64,000 bases of DNA, from the NCBI GenBank assembly GCA_963763485.1, contig CAVXOW010000009.1, forward strand, positions 248,001 through 312,000. Reading direction: 5' to 3'. The position numbers and the translations under genes are program-made. The notes beneath the pieces were generated by a model. The model worked only from the letters and a program-made list of their open reading frames with translations. It did not search any database and had not been told where the DNA came from. The first letter of the stretch is position 1. Every line of letters begins with the position of its first letter. This document shows, piece by piece, positions 14,930 to 21,808 of the stretch. The DNA is from CAWCKS01 sp963763485 (lineage in GTDB: Bacteria; Pseudomonadota; Alphaproteobacteria; Rhizobiales; Xanthobacteraceae).

Positions 14930-15118
14930 TCAGGACGGCTGATAGCCTCGTACCTTGAGCCAATGCGCGCAATGGTCGCTGGCCAGCCAGTTTTTGATTG
15001 ATTGCGCATCGTGAAAACCGGTCACGCGTTCGATTTTTCCGTTCGGGCAAACGCATCTGATTCGCCATTCAGTCGAACCGATTCTTTCGGGTTCGAAGAC
15101 AACCGGGGCGCTATTCAT
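14930..15118 (-). CDS. 62-residue hypothetical protein
   Basis: It begins MNSAPVVFEPERIGSTEWRI, a beta-strand pattern followed by CVCPNGKIERVTGFHDAQSI and a short helix, and ends HWLKVRGYQPS. Small mixed alpha/beta protein without signal peptide. AAAGGTAG precedes ATG 15118. Function unknown. No hairpin of the island family follows it. Confidence 0.6.
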   Translation of the reverse strand: MNSAPVVFEPERIGSTEWRIRCVCPNGKIERVTGFHDAQSIKNWLASDHCAHWLKVRGYQPS

Positions 15119-15207
15119 TGTGCGACTACCTTTGTAGGCAGCATCACGCGATTGACGCTGCGTGTTTCAACAACGTGCAACGACCCTTGGCGTCGATGAT
15201 AGGGAGC

Positions 15208-15234
15208 AAAGAGGCCGCCAACTGAGGCGGCCTT
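15208..15234 (-). terminator. GGCCGCC hairpin, copy 13
   Basis: AAAGAGGCCGCC, loop AACT, GAGGCGGCCTT. It lies 20 nt downstream of the stop of the 44-residue gene at 15254. Confidence 0.65.
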
Positions 15235-15253
15235 GCCGTCTATATCCTATCGG

Positions 15254-15388
15254 CTAGGACTTCAGCGGCGTCGCGCGAAAGTAACTACATTTGCTGGATA
15301 GTTTAGTCGGGCTGCGGTGTGCCCAGGTCAGCAGGCCGGCGAGCGCCAAATTGAATAACATCCACGTCGTGACGATCGCGATGAACAT
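15254..15388 (-). CDS. 44-residue membrane protein
   Basis: It begins MFIAIVTTWMLFNLALAGLL, one hydrophobic helix with an aromatic cap, followed by a basic tail (HRSPTKLSSK ... RATPLKS). The position of a hairpin just after its stop and the amphipathic layout support it. The ribosome-binding site is weak (TAGAGA). Confidence 0.5.
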   Translation of the reverse strand: MFIAIVTTWMLFNLALAGLLTWAHRSPTKLSSKCSYFRATPLKS

Positions 15389-15522
15389 TCTCTAAAAACC
15401 TAGATTGATCATTCGACAACCCAGAAAATCCAAACCGGTTCCAACACTGTGCCGAGCGTCGGGACTCGATGATGCCAGGGTTCTAAGGATATGGACGAAC
15501 CGGCAGCTCTCTCTTTTGCTCG

Positions 15523-15723
15523 TTATTGATCGCTCGAAGGAGTGGATCTAACGACCAATCGCCCGGGTAACGTGATTTCCAGCTTTCTGGCGTGATCCCT
15601 GACACCACTGATGGTGCGGTGTAGTCGCCGCGCGATCTGATCGGCCGTGGCTCCGTCTTCCACCATGCGGATCAACACGGCGTCTTCCTCCGCGCTCCAC
15701 CGTCTCGCAAACCATCCCAGCAT
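15523..15723 (-). CDS. Small Myb/SANT-like helix-turn-helix protein
   Basis: A 66-residue protein. RRWSAEEDAVLIRMVEDGAT then ADQIARRLHRTISGVRDHAR form the two halves of a Myb/SANT-like or GcrA-like HTH. A W-S-x-x-E-D start and an R-x-x-x-G/S-V recognition helix are both visible. It is probably a small DNA-binding protein (inference). No clear ribosome-binding site before ATG 15723. Intergenic 15724-16061 holds hairpin copy 14, a second inverted repeat and IS-end-like motifs. Confidence 0.65.
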   Translation of the reverse strand: MLGWFARRWSAEEDAVLIRMVEDGATADQIARRLHRTISGVRDHARKLEITLPGRLVVRSTPSSDQ

Positions 15724-15862
15724 ATGTTCTAACGCGCGCGCTTGCGGCGGCGACCGGCGTGTTTAGCCATGTTGAAAATCTTCTCCCTCTAGTTCCGAAC
15801 GCGCGAGGGAGCGGCGCAGTTCCGTTCGAACTTGTTTGGCGTCGAGGCGACTGGATTGACCG

Positions 15863-15894
15863 ATGAAAGAAGCCGCCAGCTGAGGCGGCTAAAA
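15863..15894 (-). terminator. GGCCGCC hairpin, copy 14
   Basis: AGCCGCC / GGCGGCT, loop AGCTGA, with compensating A and T changes in both arms relative to the consensus, so pairing is kept. No minus-strand gene ends just upstream. Confidence 0.6.
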
Positions 15895-15899
15895 TGAAA

Positions 15900-15931
15900 C
15901 CGCCGCTGGAATGCTGACCTTCCAGCGGCGG
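15900..15931 (-). terminator. Perfect 12-bp inverted repeat, terminator-like
   Basis: CCGCCGCTGGAA, an eight-base loop, TTCCAGCGGCGG. On the minus strand it is followed by TTTCATTTT, so it would terminate leftward transcription, but I see no convincing gene ending just to its right. It lies next to hairpin copy 14, giving two terminators in tandem. Confidence 0.6.
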
Positions 15932-16007
15932 CCCTCGGTGATGCAACTGCAATCCCGTTATGGAATGAGCGGTGATCCATTGTGGCGCTGCGCTCTTGAG
16001 AAACAGT

Positions 16008-16045
16008 CAGAAACAAAAGGGACCAGTCTCTCAATTCAAAAGGGA
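16008..16045. repeat. Two AAAGGGACCA motifs, IS-end-like
   Basis: ACAAAAGGGACCAGTC and TTCAAAAGGGACCATTCACC, 22 bp apart in direct orientation. The same motif occurs singly at 6806 and 9864. Confidence 0.45.
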
Positions 16046-16061
16046 CCATTCACCGTGACGG

Positions 16062-16271
16062 TCAACGCTTGCGCTTTTCCTCTTGGATCAGATCAGCGAT
16101 GAACCTTTGAAACTCTCTTTGCCCGGCAAACTCAGCGGCTGCCTGGGACTGGTATGCGCCGCCGGTCAGCTTCACGCCAAGGGAGCCGGTCAGCTTCACG
16201 CCAAGGGATTTGCCGTGCCGCTTTATCTCCCAGTGCCAAGCGCGCGGATTCTTCGCGTCTTCGTACGTCAC
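16062..16271 (-). CDS. 69-residue hypothetical protein with an internal tandem duplication
   Basis: The protein begins with GTG and reads (M)TYEDAKNPRAWHWEIKRHG, then SLGVKLTG twice in a row, and ends in a helix (FQRFIADLIQEEKRKR). The doubled segment is a perfect 24-bp tandem repeat in the DNA (about 16156-16205) that preserves the frame. No ribosome-binding site is visible. The 302 bp between this gene and recA hold IS-end-like motifs and the recA control region. Confidence 0.5.
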   Translation of the reverse strand: MTYEDAKNPRAWHWEIKRHGKSLGVKLTGSLGVKLTGGAYQSQAAAEFAGQREFQRFIADLIQEEKRKR

Positions 16272-16332
16272 GAGACTGTAATCTGTCGGGCATGGCGCGC
16301 GACTGGAATTAAGTCAGTCCCTTCGCAAGTGC

Positions 16333-16400
16333 GAAACAGGCCACTGCGGTTTTCAAATCAGGCCACTGAGGGACGAAACAGGCCAGCACCCGAAAATCGC
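16333..16400. repeat. Three AGGCCA motifs, IS-end-like
   Basis: GCGAAACAGGCCACTGCGG, TCAAATCAGGCCACTGAGG and ACGAAACAGGCCAGCACCCG, spaced about 21-23 bp apart. This is the clearest block in the window resembling the multiple sub-terminal repeats of an IS21-type end. It lies only 45 bp before the recA SOS box. Confidence 0.5.
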
Positions 16401-16443
16401 ATTTATCCCTTGGCTAGGGGATAATTCCGCCGAAAATCGGTAA

Positions 16444-16458
16444 GAACATATTGCGAAC
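16444..16458 (+). promoter_or_regulatory. LexA (SOS) box upstream of recA
   Basis: GAAC at 16444-16447, seven bases, then GAAC at 16455-16458. This direct-repeat GAAC-N7-GAAC (GTTC-N7-GTTC on the other strand) is the known alphaproteobacterial LexA operator. Its position about 115 bp before recA fits SOS control of that gene. Confidence 0.8.
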
Positions 16459-16573
16459 ATGGAACAGATAGTGTACAAAGCTCCGGTCACTGCAAATCGC
16501 CTGTTTAACCAGGCCGCAGACCTCGGGGGTTCGTTGTCGGCCCTCCGAATCCCGTCCATAAGGAGCGCGACCG

Positions 16574-17662
16574 ATGTCCTCCCAGCCTGCCCTGCGTATC
16601 GTCGAAGGAACGTCCATGGATAAATCCAAGGCCTTGTCGGCCGCGCTCTCCCAGATCGAGCGGCAGTTCGGCAAGGGCTCGGTCATGAAGCTCGGCAAGA
16701 GCGACAGGATCGAGATCGAGTCAATTCCATCCGGCTCGCTTGGGCTTGATATCGCGCTTGGCATTGGCGGCCTGCCGCGCGGGCGGGTGATCGAGATTTT
16801 TGGACCGGAATCCTCAGGCAAAACCACGCTGGCGCTGCATACCGTCGCTGAAGCCCAGAAGAAGGGCGGCATCTGTGCGTTCATCGATGCCGAGCACGCG
16901 CTCGATCCGATCTATGCCCGCAAGCTCGGCGTCAACATCGACGAACTCCTGATTTCCCAGCCTGACCATGGCGAGCAGGCGCTCGAGATCGCCGACACCC
17001 TGGTGCGCTCCGGCGCGGTCGATGTGCTGATCGTCGATTCGGTCGCAGCATTGGTGCCGCGCGCCGAGCTCGAAGGCGAGATGGGCGACGCCTTGCCCGG
17101 CCTGCAGGCGCGGTTGATGAGCCAGGCGCTGCGCAAGCTCACCGCCTCGATCTCAAAGTCGAACACCATGGTGATCTTCATCAACCAGATCCGGATGAAG
17201 ATCGGCGTGATGTACGGCTCGCCCGAAACCACCACCGGTGGCAACGCGCTGAAGTTCTATGCTTCGATTCGCCTCGACATCCGCCGCATCGGTGCGATCA
17301 AGGAGCGCGACGAGGTGATCGGAAACCAGACCCGCGTCAAGGTGGTGAAGAACAAGCTGGCGCCGCCGTTCAAGCAGGTCGAGTTCGACATCATGTACGG
17401 CGAGGGCGTCTCCAAGACCGGCGAGATTCTGGACCTCGGCGTGAAAGCAGGCGTGGTCGAGAAATCGGGCGCGTGGTTCTCCTACGACAGCCAGCGCATC
17501 GGCCAGGGCCGCGAGAATGCCAAGGGCTTTCTCAAGGCCAACCCGGACATATCGGCCAAGATCGAAGCCGCGATCCGGCAGAATTCGGGACTGATCGCCG
17601 AGAAGATTCTCGCCGGCGAGAAGGAAGAAGACGACGAGGTCGAAGCCGACGCCGAGGAATAG
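16574..17662 (+). CDS. recA: RecA recombinase
   Basis: A 362-residue RecA, full length for the family. It is an ATP-dependent strand-exchange protein that also triggers LexA self-cleavage. The Walker A motif GPESSGKT is near residues 77-84. The catalytic EIFGPESS context, Walker B (VDVLIVDSVAAL) and the L2-loop region (GGNALKFYASIRLDIRR) are intact. The tail is acidic (EKEEDDEVEADAEE), as expected. AAGGAGCG ten bases before ATG 16574 supports the start; an internal ATG 16616 would remove only the variable N-terminus. A LexA box lies upstream. It stands alone, with no recX directly downstream. Confidence 0.98.
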   Translation: MSSQPALRIVEGTSMDKSKALSAALSQIERQFGKGSVMKLGKSDRIEIESIPSGSLGLDIALGIGGLPRGRVIEIFGPESSGKTTLALHTVAEAQKKGGICAFIDAEHALDPIYARKLGVNIDELLISQPDHGEQALEIADTLVRSGAVDVLIVDSVAALVPRAELEGEMGDALPGLQARLMSQALRKLTASISKSNTMVIFINQIRMKIGVMYGSPETTTGGNALKFYASIRLDIRRIGAIKERDEVIGNQTRVKVVKNKLAPPFKQVEFDIMYGEGVSKTGEILDLGVKAGVVEKSGAWFSYDSQRIGQGRENAKGFLKANPDISAKIEAAIRQNSGLIAEKILAGEKEEDDEVEADAEE

Positions 17663-18210
17663 TCTTTTTGGTCCAGGTCTTTGATGACAAGCCTTCGATG
17701 ACAGGCCTTCGATGACAGGCCTTCGACCGACACATCTTGGACTGACACACGCGTTGCGTTGATGTGTGTCTGACTGCGGCTGCCGCTGTCGGCCCCCCTG
17801 ACAACGGCAGTTCGCAGTTTGATTTCAACGAACAATTCAGTTTGGCCCAAGGCCAGGCAGCGAGCACTTCGGAGGCATTGAGTTGCCGATGTCTCCGGGG
17901 TGCTCGTTTGTTTTTTGGCGGCTGGGGCGCCGCTCCTTCGGCGGCGGTCGCAAAATCCCACCAAAATGGGCAAGAACATTTGCGCGATCAAAGGCTTGCG
18001 CGTCACCGGTGGTCGCACGGGCGGCGCGACTCTCTGCGGATTGCGCCGTGCGAGGTCTCGCTACACAGGGTCATCAGGGAGCGCTAACCCATTGCTTTTG
18101 AAGTCAGAAACCCTGTGTGAGGGGGGTCACTGAGAGAACGGCCGAGGTCCCCTAGATTGCCTCCATCACAACGCGACCGGGAGGCCGGTCAGTTCTTTCA
18201 GGAGGCTACC
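17663..18210. other. 548-bp stretch without a supported gene
   Basis: After recA come a 14-bp tandem repeat and an ACACAC/GTGTGT inverted repeat (about 17737-17770) that could end recA transcription. Plus-strand frames here lack family features and convincing starts. A short frame from ATG 17968 (MGKNICAIKGLRVTGG) has no good ribosome-binding site, so it is not called. Confidence 0.5.
17680..17721. repeat. 14-bp tandem repeat, three units
   Basis: TTTGATGACAAGCC, then TTCGATGACAGGCC twice, with a partial fourth TTCGACCGACA. It lies just past the recA stop codon. Confidence 0.8.
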
Positions 18211-18468
18211 ATGACCACCAATTCCAATACCTTCCGCGCCAAGACCGTTCGCACCATTGGTTTCACCCTCGCGCTGATCACGTCGGTCATGTCGATGTCG
18301 ACCGCGAGCCACGCCTACACCGCCGAACAAGAGCGCCTTTGCATCGGCGACGCCTTCAAGTTCTGCTCGTCGGAGATACCGAATATCGACAAGGTCACTG
18401 CCTGCATGCAGAAGAACAAGGCCCAGCTCAGCGTTGGCTGCAAGTCGGTGATGGCGAAGTCATCCTGA
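18211..18468 (+). CDS. Small secreted cysteine-rich-repeat protein
   Basis: An 85-residue protein with a signal peptide (to about SHA-YT) and one cysteine-rich unit: LCIGDAFKFCSSEIPNIDKV then CMQKNKAQLSVGC. The C...DA..FC..EIP...IxxCM..NxxxLSxxC pattern resembles the Cys-rich GLG1 (FGFR-type) repeat (family knowledge). Such proteins are common in Bradyrhizobium, often oddly named. AGGAGGCTACC directly precedes ATG 18211, an excellent ribosome-binding site. Function unknown. Confidence 0.75.
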   Translation: MTTNSNTFRAKTVRTIGFTLALITSVMSMSTASHAYTAEQERLCIGDAFKFCSSEIPNIDKVTACMQKNKAQLSVGCKSVMAKSS

Positions 18469-18566
18469 ATCGACGCGAGCACGGTCCCCGGCTTTCGAAC
18501 CGGATCATGCTCAACCGGATCGCTGGAGCGGTGGATCATCAGGTCCGCCGCTCATTTGTTTTTCGG

Positions 18567-21419
18567 CTATTCCGCGGCCTCGGCGTAGGTGTCGACCGGC
18601 GGGCACGAACACACCAGATTGCGGTCGCCGTAAACGTTGTCGACACGACCGACCGGGCACCAGTATTTGTCGGTGCGCGACACGCCGTCGGGGAAGCAGC
18701 CTTCCGCGCGTGAATACGGCCGCGCCCAATGGTCGTCGGCAAGGTCGTGCACGGTGTGCGGCGCATTCCGCAGCGGCGACTTCGCCGCCTCAAACCGCCT
18801 GGCTTCGACGTCGGCAATCTCCTTGCGTATCGCGATCATCGCATCGCAGAACCGGTCGAGCTCCGCCTTCAATTCGGATTCGGTCGGCTCGATCATCAGC
18901 GTCCCCGGCACCGGGAAGCTCATGGTCGGCGCGTGGAAGCCGTAATCGATCAGGCGTTTGGCGATGTCATCGACAGTGACACCTGAAGCCTTGAAGTCGC
19001 GCGGGTCGACAATGCACTCGTGGGCCACGCGGTTGTTGTGGTTGCGATAGAGCACCGGGAAATGCGGGTGCAGCCGCTCGGCGATGTAGTTGGCGTTGAG
19101 GATCGCCACTTCAGTGGCGCGCTTCAACCCGGCCGCGCCCATCATCAGGATGTAGACATAGGAGATCACGAGAATCGAGGCCGAGCCGTAAGGCGCCGCC
19201 GAGACGGGGCCGACGGCCAAATCGCCATTGTAGGGATGCCCCGGCAGGAACGGCGCGAGGTGCTTGCGCACGCCGATCGGCCCCATGCCGGGACCACCGC
19301 CGCCATGCGGGATGCAAAACGTCTTATGCAGATTGAGATGGCTGACGTCGGCGCCGTAGTCGCCGGGCCGTGACAGTCCGACCTGCGCGTTGAGATTGGC
19401 GCCGTCGAGATAGACTTGGCCGCCATTGGCATGGACGATGTCGCAGATCTCCCGGATCTCTTCCTCGAACACGCCGTGGGTCGAGGGATAGGTGATCATG
19501 ATGGCGGCGAGGCGGTCCTTGTGCTGCGCGGCCTTCTTGCGGAGATCCCCGACATCGACGTTGCCGTTGGCGTCGCACGCCACCACGACCACGCTCATGC
19601 CGACCATGCTGGCGGTGGCCGGATTGGTGCCGTGCGCAGACGCCGGGATCAGGCAGATGTCGCGCTTCGCATCGCCACGGCTGCGATGGTAGGCGCGGAT
19701 TGCGAGCAGCCCGGCATATTCGCCCTGCGCGCCGGAGTTCGGCTGCAGGGAGATCGCGTCATAGCCGGTGATTTCGCAGAGCCACGCCTTCAGCTTGTCG
19801 AACATCTCGTGATAGCCGGCCGCTTGCTCGGCTGGCGCAAACGGATGCAGCGCGCCGAACGCGGGCCACGTCACCGGGATCATCTCCGCCGTCGCGTTCA
19901 GCTTCATGGTGCAGGAGCCGAGCGGGATCATGGCGCGGTCGAGCGCGAGGTCGCGGTCGGCGAGCTTGCGCATGTAGCGCAGCAACTCGGTCTCCGAGCG
20001 ATGCTGGTGAAATACCGGATGCGTCAGGAACGGGCTGGTGCGCTTCAGCTCGGCGGGCAGGGTGTCCTTCGCCTCACGTTCGACCTCCGCGTAGTTCAAC
20101 TTGCCGCCGAACGCGCGCCATACCGCTTCGACGGCTGCCGCTGTCGTAGTCTCGTCGAGCGCAATGCCAATCGTTTTGCCGTCATAGCGCAGGTTGATTT
20201 TTTCCTGTGCGGCGCGCGCGGCAATCGTCTTACCGGCGTCGGCCGCGACGGTGACTGTATCGAAATAGCCCTGATGCTGGGGCGCAAAACCGAGCTTCTT
20301 CAAGCCGGCGGCCAGCACCGTGGTGCGGCGATGCACGCTGCGCGCGATGTATGTCAGTCCCTCGGGTCCATGATAAACGGCATACATCGAGGCGATCACC
20401 GCCAGCAGCACCTGCGCGGTGCAGATGTTCGAAGTCGCCTTCTCGCGGCGGATATGCTGTTCGCGGGTCTGCAGCGCGAGGCGATAGGCCGGCGCACCAC
20501 GCGAGTCGACGGACAGGCCAACGATGCGGCCCGGCATCGAGCGCTTCAGCGCATCGCGCACCGCCATGTAGGCGGCGTGCGGGCCACCAAAACCCATCGG
20601 CACGCCGAAGCGTTGCATCGATCCGATGGCAATATCGGCGCCGAGCTCGCCGGGCGGCGTCAGCAGCGTCAGCGCCAGCGGGTCAGCTGCCATCACAACC
20701 AGCGCGCCTTTGGTGTGCAGCCTCTCGATCGCAGGTCGAAAGTCACGCACCGCCCCATGAGTGCCTGGATATTGCAGGATCGCGCCGAAAACATCCGCGC
20801 CATCAAGCTCGGTCAGCGGATCGCCAGAGACCAGCGACCAGCCGAGCGCTTCGGCGCGGGTGCGCAGCACCGCAAGGGTCTGCGGATGCACCTCGCGATC
20901 GACAAAGAACGTGGTGCTCTTCGCGGTCGCAGAGCGCTGCGCCAGCGCCATTGCTTCGGCGGCCGCGGTCGCCTCATCGAGCAGTGACGCGTTGGCGACG
21001 TCGAGGCCAGTCAAGTCGCAGATCATGGTCTGGAAATTGAACAGCGCCTCCAGCCGGCCCTGGCTGATCTCGGGCTGGTAGGGCGTATAGGCCGTGTACC
21101 AGGCCGGGTTCTCGAGAATGTTGCGCTGGATGACGGCCGGCAGGATGGTGCCGGAGTAGCCTTGGCCGATCAGCGAGGTGAACATCTGGTTCTTCGCCGC
21201 AATCGCTTCCATATGCGCGAGCGCCTCGGTCTCCGACAATGCCGGCGGCAGATCGAGCGGTTTCTTCTGCCGGATCGTCGCCGGCAACGTTTCGCCGATC
21301 AGCGACTCAATGTTCTTGGCATGAACTGTCTCAAGCATCGCCGCGACATCGCGGGGCGAGGGCCCGATGTGGCGGCGCTCGAAGGTGACGGCAGGCTCGG
21401 CGGAGGTACTCTTGGTCAT
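18567..21419 (-). CDS. gcvP: Glycine dehydrogenase (decarboxylating), P-protein
   Basis: A 950-residue single-chain P-protein of the glycine cleavage system. It decarboxylates glycine with PLP and passes the aminomethyl group to lipoyl-GcvH. The N-terminal half starts with FERRHIGPSPRD, and the C-terminal half holds the PLP lysine in NLHKTFCIPHGGGGPG, near residue 699. The length matches the undivided enzyme. It is the last gene of gcvT-gcvH-gcvP, starting 11 bp after gcvH, and so falls under the glycine riboswitch at 23.0-23.2 kb. Confidence 0.97.
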   Translation of the reverse strand: MTKSTSAEPAVTFERRHIGPSPRDVAAMLETVHAKNIESLIGETLPATIRQKKPLDLPPALSETEALAHMEAIAAKNQMFTSLIGQGYSGTILPAVIQRNILENPAWYTAYTPYQPEISQGRLEALFNFQTMICDLTGLDVANASLLDEATAAAEAMALAQRSATAKSTTFFVDREVHPQTLAVLRTRAEALGWSLVSGDPLTELDGADVFGAILQYPGTHGAVRDFRPAIERLHTKGALVVMAADPLALTLLTPPGELGADIAIGSMQRFGVPMGFGGPHAAYMAVRDALKRSMPGRIVGLSVDSRGAPAYRLALQTREQHIRREKATSNICTAQVLLAVIASMYAVYHGPEGLTYIARSVHRRTTVLAAGLKKLGFAPQHQGYFDTVTVAADAGKTIAARAAQEKINLRYDGKTIGIALDETTTAAAVEAVWRAFGGKLNYAEVEREAKDTLPAELKRTSPFLTHPVFHQHRSETELLRYMRKLADRDLALDRAMIPLGSCTMKLNATAEMIPVTWPAFGALHPFAPAEQAAGYHEMFDKLKAWLCEITGYDAISLQPNSGAQGEYAGLLAIRAYHRSRGDAKRDICLIPASAHGTNPATASMVGMSVVVVACDANGNVDVGDLRKKAAQHKDRLAAIMITYPSTHGVFEEEIREICDIVHANGGQVYLDGANLNAQVGLSRPGDYGADVSHLNLHKTFCIPHGGGGPGMGPIGVRKHLAPFLPGHPYNGDLAVGPVSAAPYGSASILVISYVYILMMGAAGLKRATEVAILNANYIAERLHPHFPVLYRNHNNRVAHECIVDPRDFKASGVTVDDIAKRLIDYGFHAPTMSFPVPGTLMIEPTESELKAELDRFCDAMIAIRKEIADVEARRFEAAKSPLRNAPHTVHDLADDHWARPYSRAEGCFPDGVSRTDKYWCPVGRVDNVYGDRNLVCSCPPVDTYAEAAE

Positions 21420-21430
21420 CTGGAAATCCC

Positions 21431-21796
21431 TTAGGCCGTGTGCGCCTTGTAGGCCGCTTCATCCATCAGTCCGGACAACTCGCCCTTGTCGGCAATCTTC
21501 AGCTTGAAGAACCAGCCCTTGCCGGCAGCGTCGGAGTTGATCAGCGAGGGATCGCCTGAGAGCGCTTCGTTGATCTCGACGACTTCGCCCGTGATCGGCG
21601 CATAGACATCGGAGGCCGCCTTCACGCTCTCGACCACGGCGGTGGCCTCGGCCTTCTTCACCTTGCGGCCGACCTTCGGCAGGTCGACAAAGACGACGTC
21701 GCCGAGCTGCTCCTGCGCGTAGTTGGTGACGCCGACCGTTGCGATATCGCCGTCGATCTTCAGCCACTCGTGGTCGGACGTGTACAGAACGGTCAT
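21431..21796 (-). CDS. gcvH: Glycine cleavage system H protein
   Basis: A 121-residue lipoyl carrier. The lipoylated lysine is in AVVESVKAASDVYAP, and the usual YTSDHEWLK start and GWFFKLKI segment are present. It shuttles the aminomethyl intermediate among GcvP, GcvT and Lpd. ATG 21796 is chosen over an upstream GTG because GAGGAA lies at a usable distance and MTVLYTSDHEW is the family start. Middle gene of the operon. Confidence 0.97.
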   Translation of the reverse strand: MTVLYTSDHEWLKIDGDIATVGVTNYAQEQLGDVVFVDLPKVGRKVKKAEATAVVESVKAASDVYAPITGEVVEINEALSGDPSLINSDAAGKGWFFKLKIADKGELSGLMDEAAYKAHTA

Positions 21797-21808
21797 GAAC
21801 ACATTTCC

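Noticed and set aside
6858..15894. Integron gene-cassette array
   Set aside because: No integrase, no attI, and the hairpins lack the core-site pattern of attC. The similarity is only in the general layout of gene plus inverted repeat.
6858..15894. CRISPR array
   Set aside because: The repeats are palindromic, far apart at irregular distances and separated by genes rather than by short equal spacers. No cas gene is present.
17900..18133. Small plus-strand frames between recA and the secreted gene
   Set aside because: No ribosome-binding site, no similarity to any family I know, and several frames are equally open.
19416..20987. 523-codon plus-strand open frame opposite gcvP
   Set aside because: It lies entirely antisense to a fully conserved gcvP, has arginine/histidine-rich composition and no domain. 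It is an artefact of high GC codon use.
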